DNA of 11,361 nucleotides from CAYQAE01 sp964415445 [NCBI: uncultured archaeon] (lineage in GTDB: Archaea; CAYQAE01). Numbering within the stretch: the stretch's first letter is position 1; each line of letters opens with the position of its first letter. The notes beneath the pieces are model-generated. The model was not told the origin of the DNA and searched no databases. It was given only the letters and a program-made list of their open reading frames with translations. The DNA lies in assembly GCA_964415445.1 (NCBI GenBank), contig CAYQAE010000060.1:1-11361 (forward strand). The letters are read 5' to 3'. The position numbers and the translations under genes are program-made. Positions 1-6,141 of the stretch are shown piece after piece.

Positions 1-363
1 AACTTGTCCTTTTTCGTCAGTGGTCCCTGATATATCTACGACATGAATAAGACAATCAACTATCATTAGATCATTTAAAAATTCATTTCCCATGCCCTTT
101 CCTTCATAAGCGCCAGGAACTAATCCTGCAACATCTATAATTTCTATGGGTATAAATCTTTCTCTTTCTATACATTTTGAATTTTTAGGGGAGCATTTGA
201 GATTTAAATCTTTACATACACATCTTTTCCGTCCGTATCCTATACCTTTGTTTGGATCAATTGTAGTAAAAGGATAGTTTGCAATCTCAATTTCTGAATC
301 AGTTGCAGCATTAAAAAAAGTTGATTTTCCTGTATTTGGTTTACCTACAAGTCCTATTTTCAT
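1..363 (-). CDS. YchF/Obg-like GTP-binding protein, N-terminal part (runs off window)
   Basis: The first 121 residues of a P-loop GTPase of the YchF/Obg-like (TRAFAC) type are encoded, read from an ATG at 363 and open to the window edge. The protein starts [17 protein letters not shown], a clear G1/Walker A motif at residues 7-15. The switch I region has [10 protein letters not shown] (about 29-38), with the conserved threonines. G3 is [10 protein letters not shown] (about 76-85), the DxAG form typical of this family, followed by [10 protein letters not shown]. Four cysteines lie between G1 and G3 ([15 protein letters not shown], about 47-65); this cysteine-bearing insert is familiar from archaeal YchF homologues. 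Family members bind ATP or GTP and associate with ribosomes. The C-terminal half, where a TGS domain would be expected, is outside the window. It follows the broken zinc-ribbon gene by 9 bases in the same direction, so the two were probably co-transcribed. Confidence 0.9.
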   Translation of the reverse strand, partial: MKIGLVGKPNTGKSTFFNAATDSEIEIANYPFTTIDPNKGIGYGRKRCVCKDLNLKCSPKNSKCIERERFIPIEIIDVAGLVPGAYEGKGMGNEFLNDLMIVDCLIHVVDISGTTDEKGQV

Positions 364-372
364 AATAATCAA

Positions 373-665
373 TTATAAATTTTTTATAGCTTGTATACGC
401 TTTCTAATTTCAAGCAATTGCAATCTTAATTTAGATTTTTTCTTCTCACTTTTTGTATGAGTTAGTTGAGTCATGATTTGTTTTTTCATGATTTTTAATT
501 TATTTAACTGATCATAATACTTAATATTTTTGACTTCTTTATTAAATTTTTTTGCTTCATGCTTTTTTTGTCTTTAGATAATTCATAAGTTTTTATTCCT
601 ATCTTTATTGGCTCTCCACAATGTGGGCAAATAATGGTGTCATCAATTTTGTTTTTTTCCGTTAA
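373..665 (-). pseudogene. Small zinc-ribbon/coiled-coil protein gene, interrupted by a frame change
   Basis: Two minus-strand frames join into one sensible protein. The upstream frame reads LTEKNKIDDTIICPHCGEPI and then KIGIKTYELSKDKK, with a CxxC zinc half-site. The downstream frame reads KHEAKKFNKEVKNIKYYDQL, then a Lys-rich helical stretch ending QAIKNL and a stop at 373-375. The join falls in a T7 run at 563-569 (A7 on the coding strand); one extra A would restore a single frame. The upstream frame stays open to about 715 without an ATG, GTG or TTG, so the true 5' end is unclear, and a second A7 run at 652-658 is another possible indel point. Lost gene, sequencing or assembly indel, or slippage are all possible. 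I do not recognise the family. The stop is 9 bases before the YchF-like start, suggesting a shared transcript. Confidence 0.5.
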
Positions 666-678
666 TTTTAAAATATAG

Positions 679-686
679 TTTATACA
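679..686 (+). promoter_or_regulatory. Candidate TATA box of the 702 gene
   Basis: The motif TTTATACA is centred about 20 bases before the ATG at 702. In archaea this spacing fits transcription starting at or very near the start codon (a leaderless message). No Shine-Dalgarno sequence is visible before 702, which agrees with that. Confidence 0.4.
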
Positions 687-701
687 ATAGTTAATATTAC
701 T

Positions 702-1091
702 ATGAGTCAGAAAGTTTTAGATCATCTTAAAATGGTAAAAACAGAAGTTATTGAAGTCTTAAAAGATGAAAAAGAAGTGGGCGCTATAGATGAGATGTTT
801 GAAAATATCAAAAAATTAGTTGAAGATAAAGAATTGAATATTGAAGTAGATGATCATTATCATTTAGCAGTTATAGAAATCACGCCTCTTAAACAATTGA
901 AAGCATTATATAGGAAAGATTTTGAATTTATAGGTGATGCTGAACTTAATCTTTTAGCTAAAAGTATAAAGTGGATAAATTTCATCTGTTTGGGCCCAAT
1001 TAAGTTAGCAGTGGCTGAAGATAAATTATTTTTTGCTCAATTTCATTCAAAGACGAATAAAATGTTACTTATTATGTTTGTAGAAAAATAA
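702..1091 (+). CDS. Hypothetical protein, 129 residues
   Basis: A soluble, acidic-to-neutral protein of 129 residues with no signal peptide or membrane segment. The N-terminal third is highly charged and predicted helical (MSQKVLDHLKMVKTEVIEVL through about residue 45). It is followed by an alternating, strand-like region (HYHLAVIEITPLKQ, about 53-66) and a C-terminal half with more strand-like segments (WINFICLGPIKLAV, KLFFAQF, KMLLIMFVEK). It has the look of a small alpha/beta domain, but I do not recognise a family and assign no function. It is the only plus-strand gene in the first 4.9 kb and converges on the 58-residue gene at 1093-1269 with one base between them. The ATG was chosen because a TATA-like box lies about 20 bases upstream and no earlier in-frame start is apparent. 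Codon use is AT-rich like its neighbours. Confidence 0.8.
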   Translation: MSQKVLDHLKMVKTEVIEVLKDEKEVGAIDEMFENIKKLVEDKELNIEVDDHYHLAVIEITPLKQLKALYRKDFEFIGDAELNLLAKSIKWINFICLGPIKLAVAEDKLFFAQFHSKTNKMLLIMFVEK

Positions 1092-1092
1092 A

Positions 1093-1269
1093 TTATTCTA
1101 ATTCATCTATTAAAGTTTGAACATCTTTTTTTATTTTATTTAGACATTCTATAAAATTTGAATGGCTGTTGATATTAAAATAGAGTTTTAATCTATTTAA
1201 GGTAGAATCTAGATTAGAATATGCATCTAGGAGAATTTCATTTTTTGTGATTTTATCTTTAATAGTCAT
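1093..1269 (-). CDS. Small hypothetical protein downstream of tfb, 58 residues
   Basis: An ATG-started reading frame of 58 residues begins MTIKDKITKNEILLDAYSNL and ends CLNKIKKDVQTLIDELE. It is predicted to be almost entirely helical, with heptad-like hydrophobic spacing (LLDAYSNL, LNRLKLYF, LNKIKKDVQTLI). It could therefore form a small helical hairpin or coiled coil. It lies 27 bases after the tfb stop in the same direction and is separated by one base from the convergent 702 gene, so it fills an otherwise empty stretch. There is no obvious Shine-Dalgarno sequence. No family is recognised. Support for it being real rests on start codon, gene-like composition, amphipathic pattern and tight fit between neighbours; a chance frame remains possible. 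Confidence 0.55.
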   Translation of the reverse strand: MTIKDKITKNEILLDAYSNLDSTLNRLKLYFNINSHSNFIECLNKIKKDVQTLIDELE

Positions 1270-1296
1270 TTTAAAAAAAAGAAGAAAAGTTTGTGT

Positions 1297-2247
1297 TTAG
1301 AGTGGTACGTCTATTTTTAATTTTTCTATTAATTCTTTATATCTGTTTCTTACGGTTACTTCTGTAACTCTTGCTACTTCTGCTATATCTCTTTGTGTTC
1401 TTCTCTCACCATGTAGGACGCTTGCTATATATAAAGCTGCAGCAGCAACTCCCATAGGGCCTCGCCCTGAAGTGAGTCCTTTATCCATAGCGGTCTTTAG
1501 AATTTCAATTGCTTTTGTTTGCAATTCTCCAGGTAGATCTAGATCACTTGCAAATCTTGATATATAGTCAGTTGGACTTGCAGGTGGTACAGATAATTTC
1601 AAATGTCGCGAGATATATCTATATGATCTTCCTATCTCTTTTTTATCAACTTGAGATGCATCAGATATTTCATCTAGTGTCCTGGGCACTTTATATTGTC
1701 TACAAGCTGCATAAATTGAAGCAGCAGCTACACCCTCTATAGATCTACCCCTTATTAATTTTTTCTCCACCGCTTTTCTATAAACTACAGCAGCTGTTTC
1801 TCTAACATTCTTTGGAAGTCCCAAATGTGATTCCATTCTCTCTAACTCTTGTAGAGCAAAAGCTAAATTTCTCTCTGTAGCATTAGATACTCTTGCCCTT
1901 TTGTGAGCCTTCCTGAGTCTATACATCTCTGCACGTTTATATGAAGGTAGAGATGTACCATGTGTATCTCTGTCTCTCCAATCAATCATTGTAGATAAAC
2001 CTTTATCATGAATAGTATATGTCATTGGAGCTCCAACTCGGTCTCTTTTATCTCTCTGTTCAGAATCGAACGCACGCCAATCTGGCCCTGGATCAACTAC
2101 GTCATGTTCTACTACAAGACCACATTCATTACATACTATTTCAGACTTATCATCTGACAAATTTGTGCTTCCACAATCTGGGCATACAGATATAAACTCT
2201 TCATCTAGTTTTTTGTTATTTTTTGAAGTAGATTTGCCTATTGCCAA
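1297..2247 (-). CDS. tfb: Transcription initiation factor B (TFB/TFIIB homologue)
   Basis: Archaeal TFB binds the TBP-TATA complex through the BRE and recruits RNA polymerase. An N-terminal zinc ribbon uses C22, C25, C39 and C42 (VCPDCG..VCNECG). The B-reader/linker follows ([10 protein letters not shown], then [20 protein letters not shown], about 52-88). Two cyclin folds come next: the first contains [18 protein letters not shown], the second [17 protein letters not shown] terminal helix-turn-helix has [12 protein letters not shown]. At 316 residues it is full length. The start is TTG at 2245-2247: an in-frame stop lies just upstream, the next ATG is past the zinc ribbon, and an AGGGG at 2256-2260 sits eight bases before the TTG. 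The first 32 bases overlap the end of gar1 in another frame, so translation of the two is probably coupled. A gar1-tfb pairing is known in euryarchaea. Confidence 0.96.
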   Translation of the reverse strand: MAIGKSTSKNNKKLDEEFISVCPDCGSTNLSDDKSEIVCNECGLVVEHDVVDPGPDWRAFDSEQRDKRDRVGAPMTYTIHDKGLSTMIDWRDRDTHGTSLPSYKRAEMYRLRKAHKRARVSNATERNLAFALQELERMESHLGLPKNVRETAAVVYRKAVEKKLIRGRSIEGVAAASIYAACRQYKVPRTLDEISDASQVDKKEIGRSYRYISRHLKLSVPPASPTDYISRFASDLDLPGELQTKAIEILKTAMDKGLTSGRGPMGVAAAALYIASVLHGERRTQRDIAEVARVTEVTVRNRYKELIEKLKIDVPL

Positions 2248-2446
2248 CTTTTATACCCCTTTTATTTTTTACCAAATAATAATATTTTTTTACGGATCCT
2301 ATCCGTTCATTTATTTTACCGATTTCTTTGCCTTTTTTTGTGTAGGCTTTTGAAAATAACTTTGCGTTTGCTTTTGATTCTACCAACAAATTCTTGTTTT
2401 TTGTTTCGTGTTTTATTGTTCCAAGAAATTTTATTGAAATCACCAA
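2216..2446 (-). CDS. gar1: Gar1-like H/ACA RNP protein
   Basis: A short basic protein of 76 residues resembling archaeal Gar1, a subunit of H/ACA ribonucleoprotein particles that guide pseudouridylation of rRNA. The pattern fits its small beta-barrel: an opening strand with LGTIKHET, a middle [20 protein letters not shown], and the diagnostic [20 protein letters not shown] (about 43-62), which matches the family form G-K-V-x-D-x-x-G-P-V-x-x-P-Y-x-x-V. The usual proline after the glycine is serine here. The longest frame starts at TTG (2444-2446); GTG immediately after (2441-2443) is an equally plausible start. The downstream end overlaps tfb by 32 bases. The assignment is from motif and neighbour; the sequence is divergent. 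Confidence 0.75.
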   Translation of the reverse strand: MVISIKFLGTIKHETKNKNLLVESKANAKLFSKAYTKKGKEIGKINERIGSVKKYYYLVKNKRGIKVGNRQIYFKK

Positions 2447-2475
2447 AATCTATATATAGATGCACAAAATACTCC

Positions 2476-2484
2476 TATTTAAAC
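2476..2484 (-). promoter_or_regulatory. Candidate TATA box of gar1-tfb
   Basis: On the minus strand GTTTAAATA lies about 30-38 bases upstream of the gar1 start, the right distance for an archaeal TATA box giving a very short leader. Between it and the start is a perfect 12-bp palindrome, TCTATATATAGA (2449-2460). That palindrome is too close to the start to be the main TATA box and could be a regulator site. Confidence 0.45.
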
Positions 2485-2600
2485 TTTATTGTATATTAAT
2501 AGATTGTATTTATTTTACAAAAGAAGACTTTAATTCAGATATCTATAACTTTCGTACTTTACAGAATATTAATTACGATTTTTATATATATAGATATTCA

Positions 2601-2623
2601 GTGGCGAACATATAGTCCGCCAC
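2601..2623. other. GC-rich stem-loop beyond the histone gene
   Basis: GTGGCG (2601-2606) pairs with CGCCAC (2618-2623). After one mismatch, AC (2608-2609) pairs with GT (2615-2616), leaving a five-base loop. It begins 13 bases past the histone stop on the minus strand. In such an AT-rich setting a 6-bp stem with five G-C pairs stands out. It could stabilise or end the histone mRNA. No long U-tract follows on the minus strand, so a classical terminator is not clear. The rest of 2447-2636 holds only the gar1 promoter region and AT-rich sequence. Confidence 0.45.
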
Positions 2624-2636
2624 ATATGCTCAGTGC

Positions 2637-2837
2637 TTATGCAGAAGATATTTTTATATCGCCTGCTTTAACTGTCTTTCGACCAGTGTGTCTGGCCAAC
2701 TTAACAGCTTTTTCGGCGATTTCTGTGCCTTTAGCCTCTAAAGCATCGGCTAAAGCTTTTACAGCATCATCTGCTACTCTTTTAGCACCAGCATTGTCGA
2801 TTATTCTCCTAACTGGAGCAAGTGGTAATTCACTCAT
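2637..2837 (-). CDS. Archaeal histone (HMf type)
   Basis: A 66-residue single histone fold, [20 protein letters not shown] at the start, forming dimers that wrap and compact DNA. Helix 1 is [13 protein letters not shown]. The long helix 2 runs about residues 21-48 ([20 protein letters not shown] onward). The L2 loop and start of helix 3 carry the DNA-contact motif [13 protein letters not shown] (49-61). Compared with HMfB-type histones the C-terminus is short: after DIK it ends ISSA, so helix 3 lacks the usual basic tail. The longest frame reaches 2879, but the ATG at 2835-2837 is preferred because homologues start with the MxELPxAP block and a strong GAGGGAG (2844-2850) lies six bases upstream. 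It has its own promoter, and a stem-loop follows the stop. Confidence 0.93.
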   Translation of the reverse strand: MSELPLAPVRRIIDNAGAKRVADDAVKALADALEAKGTEIAEKAVKLARHTGRKTVKAGDIKISSA

Positions 2838-2876
2838 TAAAATCTCCCTCAATTTATAGACATTTGTAACGAAAAA

Positions 2877-2888
2877 CATTTAAATATT
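2877..2888 (-). promoter_or_regulatory. Histone gene TATA box
   Basis: Minus-strand AATATTTAAATG lies about 40-50 bases before the ATG. With initiation about 25 bases downstream the mRNA would have a leader of roughly 20 bases that includes the GAGGGAG ribosome-binding site at 2844-2850. Confidence 0.5.
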
Positions 2889-3064
2889 CTCATGGTTTTT
2901 TTTAGATTTCTAGTTTATAGTTTAAATATCTAAATTATTTTGTTTGGATTTTGGCATTTTCAAAGTTTTGAAATCTATGTTTTCAAAAATTAATCACTAG
3001 TAGGAAATAAAATAAAAATTTAATTTTAAAAATAGATATAATAGTTTTTTTTGAATTTAAAATA

Positions 3065-3108
3065 TCTAATATTAAGTTAAATTTTAAAAAAAGGGAGAAA
3101 AAAAATTC
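3065..3108 (-). terminator. Poly-T transcription stop after radA
   Basis: Directly after the radA stop the minus strand reads AATTTTTTTTCTCCC and then TTTTTTTAAAATTT. Runs of T on the coding strand are sufficient to end archaeal transcription. The remaining spacer to the histone promoter (about 2890-3064) is AT-rich, and I see no gene in it. Confidence 0.5.
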
Positions 3109-4053
3109 TTATTTTGCGTCTTCAATTCCTTCAGGAGTTATTTTATAATATGCATCTCCTTGGGGCAAAATTGGCGAATCATAAACTTTGCAAAGTTTTT
3201 TGCCTGCTTTTGATTTTCTTAAATAAAATCTATGTGTTGAAGAATGTGCCAAGACATGTCCTCCTATTGGTTGGGTGGGATCGCCAAAAAAAACATCTGG
3301 TTTGGACATAACTTGGTTGGTAAAAACTACTGCTACATTATATACATCAGCTAATTTATGTAGTCTAGCAAGATGAGCTGCTAATTTTTGTTGTCTTTCT
3401 GCAAGTTTTCCTCGTCCCACATATTCTGATCTAAATCTGTTAGTTAGAGAATCTACAATTATTAATTTTACATTATTATTTTTTACAAGTTCTTCAGCTT
3501 TATCTACAAGCAAGATCTGAAGTCCGCTGTTCCATGCTTTTGCAATAAATATATTATTGAGAACTTCATCAACATTTAATTTATTTGCTTTTGCTATTTG
3601 TTCAATCCTATCTGGTCTAAAAGTGCCTTCTGTATCAATAAATACACATTTACCATCTAATCCTTTTTTCTCTATAGGTAATTGACATAAAACTGCTAAT
3701 TGATGAGCTATTTGAGATTTACCGCATCCAAATTCACCAAAAATTTCGGTAATTGCTTGAGTTTCAATTCCTCCGCACATAATTTCATCTAATCCGCTAC
3801 AACCCGTTGTTAGGTGAAGTCTCTGTTTTTTCTTTTTATTCAATTCTTTTGCACTAGAAAAATCTAATAATTCACAAGCAATTTTTCTAGCTTCTTCTAT
3901 AATTTTTTTTGAAGTTTCAGGTCCTACACCTTCAATTTCTTCGAGTTGTTCAGGTGAAGAGACAGCAATACTTTCAATAGATTGATATCCTGCACTATGT
4001 AGCTTACTTAAATATGTAGATCTTACACTTAATTTTTCAATTTCAGTAGCCAT
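3109..4053 (-). CDS. radA: DNA repair and recombination protein RadA
   Basis: The archaeal RecA/Rad51-family recombinase, which forms filaments on single-stranded DNA and drives strand exchange with ATP. The 314 residues show an N-terminal helix-hairpin-helix domain (SPEQLEEIEGVGPETSKKII, about 33-52). A linker holds an FxxA-type polymerisation motif (FSSA, 65-68). Walker A is GEFGCGKS (106-113), with Cys where Ser or Pro is more usual. The next motif is VFIDTEGTFRP (137-147), and Walker B is LIIVD (197-201). The DNA-binding L2 region and end of the core carry FTNQVMSKPDVFFGDPTQPI and GGHVLAHSSTHR. It is slightly short for the family but complete. The ATG is preceded by GAGGG at 4060-4064. 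It has its own promoter and a poly-T stop, so it is probably transcribed alone. Confidence 0.97.
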   Translation of the reverse strand: MATEIEKLSVRSTYLSKLHSAGYQSIESIAVSSPEQLEEIEGVGPETSKKIIEEARKIACELLDFSSAKELNKKKKQRLHLTTGCSGLDEIMCGGIETQAITEIFGEFGCGKSQIAHQLAVLCQLPIEKKGLDGKCVFIDTEGTFRPDRIEQIAKANKLNVDEVLNNIFIAKAWNSGLQILLVDKAEELVKNNNVKLIIVDSLTNRFRSEYVGRGKLAERQQKLAAHLARLHKLADVYNVAVVFTNQVMSKPDVFFGDPTQPIGGHVLAHSSTHRFYLRKSKAGKKLCKVYDSPILPQGDAYYKITPEGIEDAK

Positions 4054-4059
4054 ATATAT

Positions 4060-4105
4060 CCCTCAGACAGCATGTAATTTTTTAGAGTATATAAATATAT
4101 AAAAA
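4060..4105 (-). promoter_or_regulatory. radA promoter and ribosome-binding site
   Basis: The minus strand has a TATA-rich block, TTTTTATATATTTATATA (4088-4105), about 40 bases before the ATG. GAGGG (4060-4064) sits six bases before the ATG. Initiation about 25 bases past the TATA box gives a leader of roughly 15-20 bases. Confidence 0.55.
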
Positions 4106-4182
4106 GAGGGTCTACTTAATGAAATATTGAAATTTATTTTATCCTTAAAATTAGATATTTCAAGGTTATTTAACTACTACAA

Positions 4183-4761
4183 TTAATAAGGTGTTCCTTG
4201 ATTTCTTGCTATCTTCAGGGCTTTGGTATACCATTCAAACTCATCTAAAAATTGTACTACTCGGTTATTATATTCTTTATCAATTATATTTCCCTCTTTG
4301 TCAAATGCATCTTGTATTTTTAGAATTGGAAATATGGTAGAAATAGTAACCATTCCTAATTCACCTAAAAGGGCTCTAAGGTGCATAGCAACTCTCATTC
4401 CGCCAAAAATACCCGCAGAATATCCGCATATTGCAGCTGGTTTAAAAAAATATTCTGTTTGAAAATGATCTAATATATTTTTGAGAGCTGGGGGGATGCT
4501 GTGATTGTATTCACCAGATACAATCATATATGAGTCTGCTCCTCTTAGAATTTTTGCAACTTCTTCCATGGTTTTTGGAGCTTTGCCTTTTTCATATTCT
4601 TTATACATTTTGTCTAATAATGGAAGTTTATATTCTAGCGGATCTATAAGAGTTACTTTATGTTTTCGCTCTTTTAATTTATTAACTAAAAATTTAGCAG
4701 CTTTTATTCCTTGTCTTTCTGTCCTCACTGATCCATAAATTGTTGCAATATTAAAATTCAT
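4183..4761 (-). CDS. NADPH-dependent FMN reductase family flavoprotein
   Basis: A 192-residue flavodoxin-fold protein of the NADPH-dependent FMN reductase group (azoreductase/chromate-reductase-like), expected to bind FMN and reduce quinones, flavins or other acceptors in the cytoplasm. The FMN phosphate-binding loop is IYGSVRTERQG (8-18). The family signature is SGEYNHSIPPALKNILDHF (82-100), matching the usual PEYNHSIPxxLKNxLDW. It is followed by a YSAGIFGGMRVAMHLRALLG block (114-133), which fits the conserved G-x-x-G-G-x-R segment. Length is normal for the family. The actual substrate cannot be read from sequence. The ATG at 4761 opens directly into the first beta strand (NFNIATIYG), and a TATA-like box lies about 26 bases upstream. 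It is 129 bases upstream of radA in the same direction, but radA has its own promoter. Confidence 0.9.
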   Translation of the reverse strand: MNFNIATIYGSVRTERQGIKAAKFLVNKLKERKHKVTLIDPLEYKLPLLDKMYKEYEKGKAPKTMEEVAKILRGADSYMIVSGEYNHSIPPALKNILDHFQTEYFFKPAAICGYSAGIFGGMRVAMHLRALLGELGMVTISTIFPILKIQDAFDKEGNIIDKEYNNRVVQFLDEFEWYTKALKIARNQGTPY

Positions 4762-4781
4762 AATATATGGAATCTAAAATC

Positions 4782-4793
4782 AAAATATAAATT
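4782..4793 (-). promoter_or_regulatory. Candidate TATA box of the flavoprotein gene
   Basis: Minus-strand AAATTTATATTT lies about 21-32 bases before the ATG at 4761, fitting a leaderless or near-leaderless message; no Shine-Dalgarno sequence is visible. The rest of the 4762-4960 spacer between the divergent genes is AT-rich with no gene seen. TTTTTATTTTTATG near 4930-4943 may be the TATA region for the plus-strand gene at 4961. Confidence 0.4.
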
Positions 4794-4960
4794 TTTTGAA
4801 ATTCAGTTTAAAAAATTTTAAATTTTATACTTTTACAGCTAAATCTTCAAATTCTTTTGTTTAAGTTTTATAACTTTTAAGTTGGATAATATCCATTAAT
4901 ATTCCTTGAATTTCTTTTTTTCAAAAAGTTTTTTATTTTTATGTCAAAAGAATTCCTTTT

Positions 4961-5479
4961 ATGGAACTAAATACTTTACTTCTTATTGTGATAAATATTC
5001 AGGTTTTTTTCTCAATTTCTTTAATGTTTGGTTGTATTTATCAATTCAATAGATTAGATAAGGATTTATTTAAGTATTATATTATAGCTATATTATTTTT
5101 TGCAATAACAACTATATTTTGTTTTTTTAGATATATACTTTTTCCTCCTCTGAGTGATATGGAGAACGGGATTTTTGATTATGTTTCTTTTTTAGGCCCA
5201 GTTTTAGGATTATTTTACTTCATAAAAGGAACAAATTTTCTTGCAACTAAATTTCAATCAGATTATAAAAAAAATGATAAGCTCTATAACCTCGTTATAT
5301 GGCTTATTTTAATCCAAGCTGTATATTTATTTTTTTATATTTCGACTATATATTGGTCAAAAGATTTATTCAATAATTTAAATGGTATAGGGTCTGTAAT
5401 GTATTTAGTTATAAATTTTTTAGCCTTAAAACTTTTTATTGATTATTATAAGGGATTTGGGGGGTATTCAAAAAAATAA
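4961..5479 (+). CDS. Membrane protein, N-terminal part (TM1-5) of a split 7-TM gene
   Basis: This frame encodes 172 residues with five predicted transmembrane helices, at about 5-27, 39-60, 74-89, 108-130 and 142-162. It ends YSKK at a TAA (5477-5479) inside what should be the fifth-to-sixth helix loop. The -1 frame continues without a stop into the next entry and supplies two more helices, giving about 240 residues and seven helices, the size and topology of the downstream array members. Basic residues concentrate in the loop after TM3 (KFQSDYKKNDK) and after TM5, placing these inside and the N-terminus outside. No output, kinase or enzymatic domain and no recognised family. It opens the membrane-protein array. 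The frame break may be a mutation, a sequence indel or recoding; the A7 run just before the stop is the likely point. Confidence 0.7.
   Translation: MELNTLLLIVINIQVFFSISLMFGCIYQFNRLDKDLFKYYIIAILFFAITTIFCFFRYILFPPLSDMENGIFDYVSFLGPVLGLFYFIKGTNFLATKFQSDYKKNDKLYNLVIWLILIQAVYLFFYISTIYWSKDLFNNLNGIGSVMYLVINFLALKLFIDYYKGFGGYSKK
5468..5479 (+). other. A-AAA-AAA slippery run directly before a stop codon
   Basis: In the upstream frame the codons are TCA AAA AAA TAA. The heptamer A AAA AAA at 5470-5476 is a textbook -1 slip sequence; slipping there would read KKIIGYYVV and enter the downstream frame in phase, bypassing the stop. A G6 run lies at 5459-5464. It could equally be a plain one-base indel. Confidence 0.4.
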
Positions 5480-5496
5480 TTGGATATTATGTAGTT

Positions 5497-5694
5497 ATGA
5501 CTGTTTTGCTAATATGTGCAGGACCTATTGCTGTAGAATCTTTAGAACCAATAGAACATGGTAAGCTTACTTTTACTGATTTATCTCATTTTAGAACCTT
5601 TACAAGCGTTTTAGGGTTGTTTTTGATAGTTCTACCTTTTATAATATGTTATAGAAGTATTGTTCATTTTAAAGAATTGTTACATGGAAGATAA
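5497..5694 (+). CDS. C-terminal part (TM6-7) of the split 7-TM gene
   Basis: The frame that begins here with ATG is open upstream to the A-run at 5470 (reading KKIIGYYVVM), so the ATG is probably an internal methionine of the split protein. The 65 residues hold a helix MTVLLICAGPIAV, a polar and partly acidic loop (ESLEPIEHGKLTFTDLSHF), a last helix (FTSVLGLFLIVLPFIICY), and a basic tail (RSIVHFKELLHGR) that would lie inside the cell. With the preceding five helices this completes a seven-helix protein with N-terminus out and C-terminus in. Independent expression from this ATG is possible but would give an orphan two-helix fragment with no obvious ribosome-binding site. It converges on the small minus-strand gene at 5716 with 21 bases between. 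Confidence 0.55.
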   Translation: MTVLLICAGPIAVESLEPIEHGKLTFTDLSHFRTFTSVLGLFLIVLPFIICYRSIVHFKELLHGR

Positions 5695-5715
5695 AATTAT
5701 CTTTAGACTAAAAAA

Positions 5716-5988
5716 TTAAATATCAAAAAATGCATGAACTCGAGATTCCATTATAATTTTTTCAAGATCAGATTTTAATTTTTTTATCTTCTTTTCTTCA
5801 AAAAGAGAAGAAGTAATATCTAAAATAGTATCAATCAGATTTATTATTTCTTTATTGGTAGCTGCTTCTTTATTAATTCCTACTTTTTCTATAGCTTTAG
5901 AAAAAACTGATTTACCCATACCTGGAAATTTATCTAATAGAATTTCCTTGATATTCTTTATTTTTTTAACTGAGGACAAAGATATCAC
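5716..5988 (-). CDS. Small soluble helical protein, homologue of the 9297 protein
   Basis: Ninety residues, soluble, mostly helical and charged. Residues 10-75 align with the 72-residue protein at 9297-9515. IKNIKEILLDKFPGMGKSVF matches IRDIREIVNKTVPGVGKGIF, then AIEKVGI matches AIKNLGL, followed by similar helices ending LKSDLEKI versus VKKELSNL. The shared core is I-x-x-I-(K/R)-E-I-x-x-x-x-x-PG-(M/V)-GK-x-(I/V)-F-x-x-AI. The PGxGK piece looks like part of a P-loop, but no Walker B or further nucleotide motifs follow in so small a protein. The start is GTG at 5986-5988; no ATG precedes the homologous region and no Shine-Dalgarno is visible, so a leaderless message is likely. Family not recognised. 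It is the only minus-strand gene within the membrane-protein array, and having a homologue next to a 7-TM gene suggests a shared role. Confidence 0.75.
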   Translation of the reverse strand: MISLSSVKKIKNIKEILLDKFPGMGKSVFSKAIEKVGINKEAATNKEIINLIDTILDITSSLFEEKKIKKLKSDLEKIIMESRVHAFFDI

Positions 5989-6103
5989 TTTTTATGAAAT
6001 TTTATGTCATCTATTTTAATGAATTTAGAGATATTAGATCTTTATTAAGGAAGTATAAAGATTTTTCAACTATTACAAAATAATTAATTTTTTAGTGGTT
6101 AAT

Positions 6104-6117
6104 CTTATAAATATATA
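6104..6117 (+). promoter_or_regulatory. TATA box of the 6142 membrane protein gene
   Basis: CTTATAAATATATA ends 24 bases before the ATG at 6142, giving a leaderless or very short-leader transcript. Otherwise the 5989-6141 spacer is AT-rich with no gene seen. Confidence 0.55.
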
Positions 6118-6141
6118 GGGGTTAAATAAATATAGATTAAA

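Noticed and set aside
1509-1742. Plus-strand open frame of 77 codons inside tfb
   Set aside because: It is antisense to the conserved cyclin-fold region of TFB and its translation has no domain-like pattern. Similar antisense frames at 2165-2353, 2626-2859, 3114-3311, 4223-4462 and 4505-4738 were dropped for the same reason.
2837-2879. Upstream start giving an 80-residue histone
   Set aside because: The extra 14 residues have no counterpart in histones and would run through the GAGGGAG ribosome-binding site and near the TATA box.
4941-4961. Earlier ATG at 4941 as start of the first 7-TM gene
   Set aside because: It is in a different frame from the membrane protein and soon loses coding character.
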